Assembly (NCBI GenBank): GCA_030267565.1
Contig: BRXU01000001.1
Coordinates: 4,836,001-4,900,000, forward strand
DNA from: Pleodorina starrii
Lineage: Eukaryota > Chlorophyta > Chlorophyceae > Chlamydomonadales > Volvocaceae
Direction: 5' to 3'
DNA: 64,000 nt
The notes beneath the pieces are model-generated. The model searched no databases, had not been told where the DNA came from, and saw nothing but the letters and a program-made list of their open reading frames with translations. This document shows positions 23,901-34,665 of the stretch, one piece after another. Position numbers and translations under genes: made by a program. How positions within the stretch are numbered: position 1 is the stretch's first letter; each line of letters opens with the position of its first letter.

Positions 23901-26900
23901 TTTTAGCTGCTTTGCTCGGCAAGTCCACGGCAACGAGTCGAGCCGTCGGGCAACGATGAGCATCACAACGCGGTGCTACTTGAATACCCACCCCTGGGTG
24001 CAACGCCGTGAACTTGCCTCCTTACCTTGCGCCTTCTGACCTTGCCGCCACGACATGATGTGGATCGGCCGCAATGCAACGCAGGACAAGGTGCGCCGCA
24101 TCGCCGCCACTCTGCTTGCCGCCACCGACAACAAGAGCATGGCGCTGGAGCTGCTGCTGATGGCGGTACGACGACAGGATGCGGTGGCTTGCAACAGAGC
24201 AGGTGGGGGGCCATGACATCGGAGGACTTGCCGGCTCAGCTATGCTGCTATTCTTCGGGGAGGCAGCAGGCGTTTGCGCTCGTTTACTGCCCTCGCCCTG
24301 CGTGCCGCCGCTCCCAGGGCCCCTTTGTCCCTGATCCGCCTGGCGCATTGCATTGGGAAACACGCTTACTGCTGCTCCTGCGGCTGCTGCTGCCGCTCCT
24401 CGTTCCCATGGACCGCGCTGCCAGGCAATCTGTTGGCGGTGCTGGAGGGCGACCCCCGCAAGTGCCTGTCCGTCGCGGAGGACGAAAGCGGCGGCGAGAT
24501 TGCTTCGTTGGACCTCAACATGATGATGGCCCTCGCGGAGCCGGCGTTCCTTCGCGCCGCCGGGCCTGCCGCCAGCGCCGCGCAACCGCAGCCCCGCGCG
24601 CCCGTCCCCGCGGCCGTCAAGCGGTTGAGCTTTGGCGAGGCCGCAACGGCGGCGCCGCCAGCGTGGATGTACTCAACCGGCGGCGGCGCCGGCGACGGCG
24701 CATTTGCACATGAGGGTGCACACTCAGAGGTCCCTGACCTGAATCTGAGGATTTGGCCGGGGTCGCGAGCAACGCAGCAGCAGCAGCAGCAGAGCAGCGG
24801 CTCGGGCGCGTCGGCCGCGGCGCCGTCGTCCGCCGGCGGTGCGTGGTATGCCGGACTCGTCGGAGCCCCGGGCGCTGCTGGCTCGGCTGCGCTGCATCCA
24901 CAGGCTGAGACGGCGAGTCAGCCGCAGCAGCCGCAGCCGCAGCAGCAGACCCACCAGGCCTACCTAACGGCGGCGGCGGCCTCGGCGGCGATGCAGGTGC
25001 TGAAGTCCACGCATGGACAGCCGCAGCAAGCCGCTCCCCAACCAAGCGTGGCACCTGGTGCGGCCCCGCCAGCGAACGCGTCTCTGCTGCTGCAGCTGCT
25101 GCAACAGCAGCAGCAGCAACAGCAGCAACACTTGTCTAAGGCGGCAGCGATGCCACCGCTCCTTGCCGCTGGGCTCCAGTCTACGCTCAACGCCACGGAC
25201 ACAGCAGCGTTTCTGCAGCTGTTTCAAGCGCAGCAGGCCCAGCAGGCGCAGCAGCTGCAGGCCGCGCAGCGAATGCACCAGGTTCAGCAGGCGCAACAGC
25301 TGCAGCAAGCGCAGCAGCTACAGCAAGCGCAGCAACTGCAGTTGATGCTGCAACGACAATCGGCCGTCGCGGTCGCGCACCAGCAGCAGCAGATCCTGCA
25401 GAAGCATCAGGCGGCGCAGCAGCTCCAGCTGCAGCAGCTGGCGCTCCTGCGGCAGCAGCAGGCACAGGCGCACGCTCAAGCCCAGGCACAGGCACACGCT
25501 CAAGCCCAAGCGCAGGCACACGCTCAAGCCCAGGCGCAGGCGCACGCTCAAGCCCAGGCGCAGGCACACGCGCAAGCCCAGGCGCAGGCACACGCGCAAG
25601 CCCAGGCGCAGGCGCAGCTGGCGCCGCGGGTGGCGCTATTGCCCGTGCCCGCGGCCTCACAGACCACCGCCCTCGCTAGCCTGCTGCAGCAGTTCAGTGC
25701 CAGCAGCGCCGCCGCCGCGGCGGCGGCGGCGGCGGCGCGTGCCGCGGCGGCGGGCAACATCCCGCTGGCGTCCGTAACCCCGGCCACCGCCGTGCCGCCG
25801 CTGACACTGGCTGCGCTGTCCAATGTGGGGGGCCTTCCGGTCAGCGGCGGTCCCGTCGCGCAGTCGCAGAGCCACGCCAATGTGGCTGCCTGGTTGGCCG
25901 CTCATACGCACAGCCCAGCCGGCACGCCGCCGCCGCCAGCTGGCGCGGCGGCGGCGGGCCACGACGCTGCGGCCGGCGGCGTCGGGTCCGAGGGACACGA
26001 CGGGCCGGGCTCAGAGCAGCAGGTTTTGGCTTCCATGCTGCGAGAGGCTGACTCGCAACTAGCGTCTCAACAGCAGCAGCAGCAGCAGCCTCGCCAGCAG
26101 CAACGGCAGCAGCTGGAGCAGCAGCAGCTTCTGGAGATCCTGGCGCGTAAGCTGCAGCATCATCAACAGCATCTGCAGGAGGAGCATCCGGAGGCGATGG
26201 TGGGGGATGGCGGGCTGTTGCCGCGGTCGGCGGCGGCGTCGCATGGCCGCGTCTCGGTTGATGGCACCGACGGCGTAGCCGTTGCGAAAGCCGCAGGCGC
26301 AGACGCTGCCGCGGGCGGCGAGTGGAGCGTGGAAGAGTCCCTGACGCGGGCGCGGCTCGCGCTGACAGAAGCGGGCGGCAGCATGCGGGAGATGGCACTG
26401 GGGCAGCAGCAGGAGCAGCCGGGGCCCGACTCGGACCAGCAGGTGAGGGTGGCGGCTGCGAGTGCCCGTCGCTGTCTCGCTGGCATACACTGCGTTGCGG
26501 TTGCGGGGCCGGCGAAGCGGACTTGGGCGCGGGGTAAGCGGTGCAGCCTTGACCCCATTATGCAATCGCATCATGTTCTGTCCGAGTGCGCCAGGCCCGG
26601 CCAGGTCCGAGCGATTACACGGCACGCAGGCGCCCGAATCCCCGTTGCGCATTCTCATTGACATATCGTCTCGCCACACGGCCACCGCAGGTGCTCAACG
26701 GGGCCCCAGGTGCTGCGCCAGAGCCCGCGTCCTTGCCGCAGCAGGCGCCGGCTGACGAGAGCACAAACGAGCCAACTGCCGCGGATGCGTCGGTCGAGGT
26801 CTCTCCGCAGGCCGGCGCGGCCGCCGCTACCTCGGTGCCGCCGCCTGCAGTGGCCCAGGAGGGTGGCGGCGATGGCGCCGTAGCCGCAAGCCGTGTGGAC

Positions 26901-29900
26901 ACGGCCAGGGCTGCAGATGCTGTCCTGGACGCTGCTGCCCCTGTAGCACCGTCATCCGCGGAGCGCCCGACCTCGCCGGCCGAGGAGATTAGGGGGGAGG
27001 CAGCTAGCCCCCGGGTGGCTGCGCAGGAAGAGCCCAAGGGCACTGTGGAAGGCGCACAGGAAGCTGAGGCGGCGGAAGCGGCGGCTGTGTCTGAGCCCAC
27101 TGCCGCGGCGACTGAGCTGAGCCCGGCCGAAGGTGCCGTTCCCGAAGAGCCGCTTCTCTTGCAGACGCTCGCGGCGGAAGCGGCCGCGGCGGCAGCCGCG
27201 GAAACAGCCGCCGCCCCCCACCATAGCTCCCTGGGCGCAGCGGCAGCGGAGACTGTCGAGCCGGCTGAGGCCAGCGACGCAATCCCGAAGGGCGCCAAAC
27301 AGCCTGCGGCGGTGGTGCAGCCAACTGCAGCTACGACGGCGCCGGAAGCCCCAGCACCAGCGGCAGCGACAGCCCCAGCGGCAGCGGCAGCGGCGGCCCC
27401 AGCGGCGGCGGCACTCCAGCCCGAGGTCCCGACCCACATCCCGGCGTCTGTGTCCCCGGAGCACTTGCTGCTGCGCGCCTTCCCCGGCCTGGACCTGCGC
27501 GCCAAGGTGCTGCGCACCGTTGCACAGACGCTGCTGCATGTGCGGCACCCGCAACTGGGCGCCGCTGCCGGCGAGCCGGGCCTGCTGCTGCGAGTGCTGC
27601 TCCAAAAGGGCATCCTCGACGACTCTCTCAGCGACGCCACCTTGGCGGCGTTGCTCGGCGCCCTGCTGCACAGCGAACCGCGCTTTTTCCGCGTCGTCGT
27701 CTCCCCGGGCCAGTCAGAGACTGCGGAGCCGACCGCGACTGCCGCCGGCGTCGGCGGCGGCGGCAACGTGGTTGCTGTAGAGCTCAAGGTGGACGCGCTA
27801 CTGGCGCTACTGCCGCCTGACGGCCATGAGGCTGACGCGGAGCGGGAGCAGGAATCGCAGGGACGGGCGGTGGGCGGCGGCGGCAGCGGCTCGCAAGACG
27901 CCAGCGGCACCGGCGGCGGCGGCACAGTGGCGGAAGGGGAGGAGGCCGCAGAGTGCCTGGTGCCGCAGGTCCCGGGCGAGTGGGCGGCTGCCGGTGCAGA
28001 CACGGCCGAGGCGGCCGAGGCATCGGCAATTGCCCAGGGTGCAAGCGACGCAGCAGATCACGAGGCCGAGGCGCCAGTCTCCCCGGCGGCCGCCGAAGGT
28101 GCCGTGGAGCCGGCCGGCGTGGACGAATCCGCCGGCGCCGCCAGCGGCCGCCCCAGCAGCGGCACCGGCAGCGGCCGCGAGGCGGGGGCCGAGGGTGAAG
28201 ACGAGCAGTCCGATGAGGCCCACCTGACGATGCTGATGCAGCTGCTGGCGACGGGGGCGCGGCTGGAAGAGGAGCCGCTGCCGGACAGCGAGTTCAAGCT
28301 GCAGCAGCAACTCTCGCCTCTGCGGGGGGCTGAAGCCGCGGCCGCGGCGCCGTACCCCAGGGTCAAGCCCGCGGCCGCCGCTGTCGCTGCCGCTTCTGAC
28401 GCGCCCGCTGCCCTGTCTTCGGCCGTCGGCCCCGACACCGCCAGTGCGGTCTCCCTGGCGTCGCAGCCGGCTGACGCGGGCGCCGGCGCGGCGCTGTCGG
28501 ATGCCTCGCTGCCGGCCCTGCCGGCATCTGCCCAGCTGGAGCAGCCGTCGGAGCCGCAGCATGGCGCGGGTGAGGTGGCTGCCGGCGCGGGTGAGGCGGT
28601 GCCCACTCCGGCGCCTGGTCCCGGGGAGGGTGCGGGGGAGGCGCCGTCACCGCAGCCCTTGGAGCCGCAGTCGTCGGAGCTGCCTGCCTCTGCAGCTGCC
28701 GGTGAGCCTGCCAGGACCCTCGCGACCGTGAGCGAGCCGCCAGTTGCGGGGCCGTCTGACCCTTCGGACGCCACAGCGGTAGCGGCAGACGCCGGCCAGT
28801 CGGCAGCCATCGGCGAGCCGTTGACATTCCAACTAACCGCGAAACAGATTATTTCTGGATTCGAGAAGGACATCGAGGCGATATTTGCGGTCAATGTCGC
28901 CAGCGTTCAAGCCGCCTTGGCGGGCGCGGCAGCCGCTGGCTCTCAGCGGTCGGGGACGGCCGACGAGGCTATGCAGGACGGCGTGGGCGTGGAAGCGCAG
29001 CCGGCCCCACCGCCGCCGCTGGCAGCAGCGTCAGTCGACTCTGCGGATGCTCCGCAAGCCGATCAAGATGCTTGCGCCGGCGCCGCTTCTCCAGTCGACG
29101 CCGCCACGGGCGACCGTGGGGTTGGTGCCGATGCAAGCGGATGCGCAGCAGGCCCCGCAGTCTGTGGTGCTTCCGCCGAGGAAGGCGATGCAGCTGAGGC
29201 AGGTATCGACGCAGCGAGCGACGAAATCCAGTCGACGCCGCAGCCGCAACAGCCGCCGCAGCCGCCGCAGGAGCCAGCGCAAGTGCCTTGCGTTGAGGCG
29301 GCCACCGCCGCGGCCGCGGCCGTCGCGCCGCCTGCTGCTAAACCCGAGGGCAAAGTTCCGGCGGCGGCGGCGCCTGTGGTCGCTGAGGCCACACCGCCGC
29401 TTGCGGCGCCGGACGCTACCGCAGCCGCAGCCGCACCGCAGGGCGCCTCCCCGACCGCCGCGCATCTGCAACCCGCCGTGGTCCGCTACATTAGCGCCGT
29501 CGATGTGGAGGGCGGCTCGGCGGAGGAGGTGGCGGCGCTGGCGGGCATGACGCAGCACTGCGCCGCCGCCGACCGCGTCGTCATCGACTGCGCGGTGGCG
29601 GATCTGGACCCGGAGCTGGAGGCGGCGGCGGCAGCGACGCCGTCGCCGGAGGCGCCGGGCGAAGCTGCCCTTGCTGCGCCTGCGCAGGCGCGAGCCGACT
29701 CGCCGCAGCCCCAGGGCGAAGGCGGCATCGGCGCGCTCGGCGGCTCTGCTGCGGAGTCGGGCGCAGCGCCGGCTCCGGCCACGAGCGGCGCGCCGAACCG
29801 CCGCTGGCCCGTGCTCTTGATGGTACTGGCGCCGGCGGTGGCACAGGCCTGGCCCACGACGCTTTACGTTCTGGGTGTGGCGGGTGTAGACACCGACAGT

Positions 29901-30992
29901 GCGCTCGTCCGGGCAGCGGTATCGCTGTTGGCGGGCGCGTCGGCGGCGCCACCGGCGGCCGCGGCGGAGGGAGCTCCAGCGGTGATGCCGCCGCCGCCGC
30001 CGCTGCAGGGCGTCGCGAGCGGCCGAATTGTCAAGGTGCTCTGGAACGCGCGGCAGGTGCGCTGGGCGGATGGGCGGGTGAATGGGCATGGGTGGCATGA
30101 GGGCGGGGTACTGCAACGCGGCGAGGTTGCGCCTTTGCTGCACAGGGCTCAAATCAAATCCACCTGCACAACCAGCCGCATTCACATTGTAGCCAGTCGA
30201 CCCTGGATCATTGCGTTTCGCCCATGGGGCCATGGAGTCCTCTTGACACTCTTGTGTGGCAACTGCAATTGCGCCCGTCCGTCCGTGCGCCCGTCCGTGC
30301 GTTTCCTCTTTCCCTCCCTGCAGGTGCTCTCGGTGCTGTCCCCGCTGCTGCCGGCCGGTCTCCGAGTGGCGCCAACCCAGGACTTGAGGGCGCTTGTGGG
30401 GCTGGCGACTGCGGGCGTCGACGCAGGCGCCGCGGCTGTGGGCGGCGGCGGCGGCGCTGCGGTCGACGCCCCGCTGCCGCCTACAGCCGCGGCACCGCCG
30501 TCGTGCTCGACCTCCGCCGCCTCGCGGCCGTCGGCCCAGCGGCCCTGGTCCGGCATGGTGCCGCTGCAGGAGCGCCTGGCGCAACTGGGCGTGGCCGGGA
30601 GGGACCTGGCGTCGCTGGCTGCGCTGAGCGCCGATGCGTGGTGAGTCGCCCAGGATGGCTTGACGGGCGCGCATCGGTTTTGTAACGAAAAACGACTCAT
30701 GTGACTAAGAATTGAGCGCATGTTTGGTTGCGCGTTGAGTCGTTTGAGTTTGGCTTTGTCTGCATTGACTGACTGTTCTCCACTGCGCCGAACCGCACTG
30801 CTCTGCACTGCCCGCCGCTGCAGGGTGGTCCACCCGTTGTCGTGTGTGGTGGAGGCGGCGGCTGCACGGCAGCTCTGCCAGGTGCTGGAGGTGCGGAGGG
30901 CGCTGCTGTCCGGCGACGACGGCCTGCTGGATTGCCTGCTGTGCGGAGTCTGTGGCCTCATGGAGGCAGCGCAGCAGCAGCAGCAGCAGTGA
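20947..30992 (+). CDS. Giant low-complexity protein with repeated helical module; function unknown
   Basis: Seven exons (20947-21382, 21580-23789, 24085-24202, 24425-26442, 26691-30056, 30324-30640, 30824-30992) encode about 2,877 aa, all phase-consistent. Most of it is Ala/Gly/Pro/Gln-rich and presumably disordered, with polyGln runs, a VPVPVP stretch near residue 235, and a QAQAHA repeat (about 25459-25617). Embedded are short conserved-looking modules of the form helix – LL-x-L-x-x-[DE]P – hydrophobic strand – V-x-L-[DN/K]-V-x-x-L: about residues 20-92 ([17 protein letters not shown]), 100-198 ([17 protein letters not shown]), 883-960 (GDPRKCLSV…IASLDL), 1850-1965 ([10 protein letters not shown]…VAVELKV). 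They vaguely resemble winged-helix LOTUS/OST-HTH domains, but this is a guess. The start codon is the first in-frame ATG and may not be the true one, because 5' exons could be missed. The C-terminus ends in polyGln. A transcriptional or RNA-binding scaffold is possible; no function is assigned. Confidence 0.75.
25459..25617 (+). repeat. In-frame Gln-Ala-His hexapeptide repeat
   Basis: About 159 bases encode QAQAHA-type repeats (CAGGCNCACGCTCAAGCC units, 18-30 bp periodicity) inside exon 4 of the giant gene. The repeat stays in frame, so it behaves as a coding minisatellite. Several CAG/CAA polyGln tracts flank it (24774-24793, 25105-25129, 26069-26095). Confidence 0.8.
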
Positions 30993-32503
30993 AGGAAGAA
31001 CGGGGATGAGGTAGCGCAGCTGCAGCAGTGACGGAAGAAGGGGGGGCGAGGCCTGCTCGCACGAAGGGGGGAGGGGCGGCAAACACGTGGCTGCGTGTCG
31101 GCGCCTCACCCTTGCGGTGCCTTAATAGGTTGTTTTTAATGAGGGCAATGTGGGGGCTGCAGCCCTTGGCACGCCCGCCGGCCTTTCCATATTCATATAT
31201 TCACCTCGAGGCGGCATTGTGAAAACGCGGACAGTCCCGAGACACAGTCACGACAGATGTCCGATGCTGAAGAGATGCGAAGACGCGGGGTGGGGGGGGG
31301 GTCGTTGCGTAGAACAGCCGCGGCTTGTTTTGCATGTGTGCCCTTGTGTTGCTCTTTCTTTACTCTTAATCGTTAGAAGTAGGTAGGTAGCAGTTACAGC
31401 GCACTGCCTCTCGCCGTCAGACCTGCAGAGTTGCAGAGTTTTGAAGAGTGCCTCCTGGGATGCTGACGGGAATGCTGGCTGCTTCCCGCACGGGCGATGG
31501 TTGGCCAAGCCTAACGCTTGTTTGTGTGTGGTTGGCGTGAGGGAGTTACCGCTGCTGCTGCTGCTTTCGGTCGTCCTGCTGGGTTTCTCTTTCCGCAAGC
31601 AGCACGCAGGAGGAATGGAGCTTGAGCGCGTTGGTTAGGGAGCGCTGCCAATGGGAGCGCGACGTTTTTTCAACACTTAGCCGGCAGTTTTCAGATCGAA
31701 GCGTTCCTCGCGGTATCGGCAGTTCTCAGATCGAGGCGTTCCTTGCGGTACAAGTCTAAGGTTACTGTACCTAGCGCGGACTGTTTGAGATAAGGTTGTG
31801 GGGACGAACTAGTAAAGCATTGGTTTGACGAGGAATGATCCGCAAGAATTGATTTTGGGGGCGGCCCGGAGTGGCCATCCATCGCTGCGAAGAAGCTGAT
31901 GCATTCGGTGGCGCTGCCGAACAGCGGACCGGACTGGACTGCTGTTCGGTCGCGGTAGTGCTCGTGCCGGATAAGAGCTTAAGGCCTCGGCATGGCAGGA
32001 GATGATGTACCCTTCGACCATGCAATGTCTTATGGCGCGCGATTCCGCCGGCAGAGTGTTCATAATTCCCACAGCCCGCCACCGGAGCCTCGCAGCTTGC
32101 CTCGGCGAAGGAGAACCGAATCCCTGCCATTCGGCAACGGGCTTGCTCAACACTTTGCCTTTGTTCAAGTATGAAGCAGCCAGCCACTCGGGGATCAGCG
32201 CCAAGTGGCCCAACCGCCAGCCTGCCTACCGGTACTTGCCAAAACCTGTCCAGAACTTGTCCCATGAAATCAACGACCCACTGTGGCCCCGAAGCCCATT
32301 TGTCTGCATACATGGACCACTTCATGTTACCTTCCCCTAAGGAGGGTATTGCACGTCAGCCGAGATCGCCCAAGCCCTGAAGAAACCGTCAACCCGGCCA
32401 ATACCCACGCCTGCCTCATAATGGCACACGCCTCGCTGTTGTGTTCCCCAACCGACAAAGCAATGGCCTTTCGGGCTGTTCACTGGAGAACCCCGCTGGC
32501 GGT
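30993..32503. other. 3' flank of giant gene and spacer
   Basis: Contains the 3' UTR of the giant gene. A short imperfect direct repeat (TTTTCAGATCGAAGCGTTCC / GTTCTCAGATCGAGGCGTTCC) occurs at about 31688-31743. Two overlapping minus-strand frames (31771-32325) look vaguely protein-like but are mutually frameshifted and match no family I can name; a decayed mobile element is possible. Confidence 0.4.
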
Positions 32504-33475
32504 CTAGCGCAAACCTGCCGGCGGCGGCCCAGCTATGGACGGCGGCGGTCGTCGCTTGGGTGGCGTCGGCGGCGGTGGCGTAGGCGACTGCCGCAGAGAC
32601 ACATTCAGTCGCGGCCTCCTCGGCGGCAGTGAAATGCTGCCTGGAGGCGCCCCCAGCAGCGGCGGTGACGGCGGCGGCGGTATCGGTGGCGATGGCCGTG
32701 GCGGCACTGGCGCCGGTGACGGCGCCGGCGGTTCTGGCGGCGATGGCACGGGTGGATCCGGCACGGGGGGCACGGGCGGCGGCAGGGGCGGGGCTGGCGC
32801 CGGCGGCAGGGGCGGGAGGCAGCCAAACAGCTCCGGCTGCGTCGCGGAGTCGTACCGCACCTTCACGCCGCAGGCACTGCCCTCCAGCTGCAATGTCGCA
32901 TTGCAGCGCATGCCTCCCAGCACCCGCAGCGCAGTGGCGACCACCGTCCGCTGCGCGAAATTGGCGGCGATGGTCTGGGCATCCTCCCGGCTGGCGGCCG
33001 TGCCCACCACGGCCATCTGTCCGTTGCGCGATCCGTCGTCGAAACATTGGAAACCCCGGCCGGGCAGCATCTGCGAAGTCAAGGTACACAGAAGGTTGAC
33101 TGTGGACACGAGTTGGCTGCAGCTCCTGGCGGACGTCCAGTTCGCGGGCCGTGCGGCTTTGATGATCAGGCCGCAGGGGCCGGCGCCAGGCGGGAAGGGC
33201 GGCCGTGGCGGTGGCGACGGCAGCGGCGGCGGCGGCGCCGCGGGCGCGGCGGGCGGGGGCAAGGGCGGCGACGGCGCAGGTAGCGGCGGCGGCGGGCTGC
33301 AGAGGAGCTGGGAGAGGAAGAAGGCGCAGGGAGTGCCGGCGGTGGGCGGGAGGACGGAGACGGTTGGGCTGGCAGTACACACCGCGATGACTTGTACGGC
33401 ATCGGAGCCCGCCATGGGCCCCCGGTAAAAGGCCTCGGCGCCACAGCCCGCCCGGCAGGTGTCGAGGAGGGCGTA
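32504..33475 (-). CDS. Pherophorin-like hydroxyproline-rich wall glycoprotein (5' end missing)
   Basis: A minus-strand frame ends at 32504 and reads as Cys-containing domain, Pro spacer, second Cys-containing domain, Pro spacer. The first, partial domain runs CRAGCGAEAFYRG…GTPCAFFLSQLLC, then a PPPPLPAP-type linker. The second runs CGLIIKAARPANW…FQCFDDGS…MRCNATLQLEGSACGV…ELFGC, then a long PPVPPVP/SPPEPP linker and a short basic-Pro tail. Cys-rich globular domains flanking Pro-rich rods are the hallmark of volvocine pherophorins, which build the extracellular matrix. No signal peptide or start is present in this stretch: upstream, the open frame continues into repeat-like sequence (from about 33490), so the 5' part is either on missed exons or lost. 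The frame formally stays open to 33610. Confidence 0.65.
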   Translation of the reverse strand, partial: YALLDTCRAGCGAEAFYRGPMAGSDAVQVIAVCTASPTVSVLPPTAGTPCAFFLSQLLCSPPPPLPAPSPPLPPPAAPAAPPPPLPSPPPRPPFPPGAGPCGLIIKAARPANWTSARSCSQLVSTVNLLCTLTSQMLPGRGFQCFDDGSRNGQMAVVGTAASREDAQTIAANFAQRTVVATALRVLGGMRCNATLQLEGSACGVKVRYDSATQPELFGCLPPLPPAPAPPLPPPVPPVPDPPVPSPPEPPAPSPAPVPPRPSPPIPPPPSPPLLGAPPGSISLPPRRPRLNVSLRQSPTPPPPTPPKRRPPPSIAGPPPAGLR

Positions 33476-33489
33476 CCAGTATAATACGT

Positions 33490-33961
33490 AAAGGGGTGAG
33501 ACCCCTGGACACCCCGCTGTACGGGTCTCGTGAGACTCCGAGTGGACGGCCATCGGGCTCCCCGGGGGTCTCAGCCCTGATATCGTAGCGCGCCCTTCAA
33601 AAGTCTTCAATGCGCGAGTCTCAGAGGAATGAACTTAACAGCATTTTTAGTGCTTTGACTGCCTGATCAAATATGCGTTAGTTTGAGGGCCGTCAGCAGG
33701 TCATCAAATCCGCGATGAACGGAAGAACGGTCTCCGCACTTTGGATAATAATAAGTTGTATACTTGGTTGTATCCTTCGTACTCATTGTAAGGCCGCTTT
33801 GAGCCTCCATGGTCATGGGGAAATGGATCCACCGCATCTTCGCACGTGTACGTGTCTCGCCCGCCACTAATCAGTACAATTTTTTGCATAGAACACACAG
33901 CAATAGACTGACTAGTGTTGGCTGAGACCGCGAAGGGGTCTCAGGGGGTCTCACCCCTTTC
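33490..33961. mobile_element. Short element with inverted terminal repeats (MITE-like)
   Basis: The left end reads AAAGGGGTGAGACCCC and the right end is its reverse complement (GGGGTCTCACCCCTTT). A weaker match continues inward (TGGACACCCC versus CTGAGACCCC on the opposite strand). The ~470-bp interior has no coding frame and contains extra GGTCTC copies. No clear target-site duplication is visible. It lies exactly where the wall-protein frame stops making sense. Confidence 0.55.
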
Positions 33962-34356
33962 GATAACAGAGCATCTTGTCGCGGAGGGCCCTGATGTACG
34001 ACGCAAGGGCGGCCTGCGGTTATGGGTTAGCGGCGAGAGGGGAGGGTGTGCGCAGGTGCCTTTCGTGGCTCTTGAAAGGGTGCGCATGCGACAAACTTGG
34101 TGATGCAATACTGGGTAGTAGGTTTGGATAGCTCGAGTGCGCTGGAGGCCAGGGCTTCAGCACCAGGGCTGCTACTGTCGAAATGTACGATGCGAGTACG
34201 GAAGGCCAAGGAAGCATGTTAGTACTGAAGGACCGCCTCCGAACTATTTTGGTCAAGGATCTCCTAGCACTGTTGCTATAATGAAGCGGCCCCGCGGCAG
34301 AGGGTGTAGGGCATGGTGGGCGGGGCCGCTGCGAACGGCAGAACGCGCTTACGGAT

Positions 34357-34665
34357 TTAGGTTGAGGAGAGCCCCACCTCCGCATTAGTGCCGAGGACGA
34401 CTACTTTATACGACAAACTCGACTTGATGCTGTTATTACCCGGCGCTGCGATTGCCCACGTCCTTCGCACGACGGCTCGATTCGTAAAATCGACAAGCAT
34501 TTTATTCTGGAGCAGAAAGTCCTGCAGGTAGCTATCCATTGCCTTGCCATTACTGTCATTGAAATATCTGTTTACCGAATAAACAGTGATGGTCGTGACG
34601 AAGCCCGCCTTCGCTGCGCCGAGAGCTGCGACGACGATGAATGTTGCGAAGAGGAGCGTTCGCAT
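34357..34665 (-). CDS. Small secreted protein or first exon of one
   Basis: The frame starts at an ATG (34665) and encodes 102 aa. Residues 1-21 (MRTLLFATFIVVAALGAAKA) form a textbook signal peptide with an AKA-like cleavage site. The rest (FVTTITVYSVNRYFNDSN…VVRRTWAIAAPGNN…YKVVVLGTNAE) is a small beta-type domain with no recognised family. A donor-like GAG|GTGGGG near 34375 suggests this could be exon 1 of a longer gene. It lies about 900 bases upstream of, and on the same strand as, the pherophorin-like segment, so it could be that gene's signal-peptide exon, with the inverted-repeat element in the intron. The phases I tried do not join cleanly. Confidence 0.5.
   Translation of the reverse strand: MRTLLFATFIVVAALGAAKAGFVTTITVYSVNRYFNDSNGKAMDSYLQDFLLQNKMLVDFTNRAVVRRTWAIAAPGNNSIKSSLSYKVVVLGTNAEVGLSST

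Noticed and set aside
31771..32325. Two overlapping protein-like minus frames (…WASGPQWVVDFMGQVL… and GHLALIPEWLAASYL…)
   Set aside because: They suggest a decayed element, but I cannot name a family and cannot join the frames without inventing shifts.
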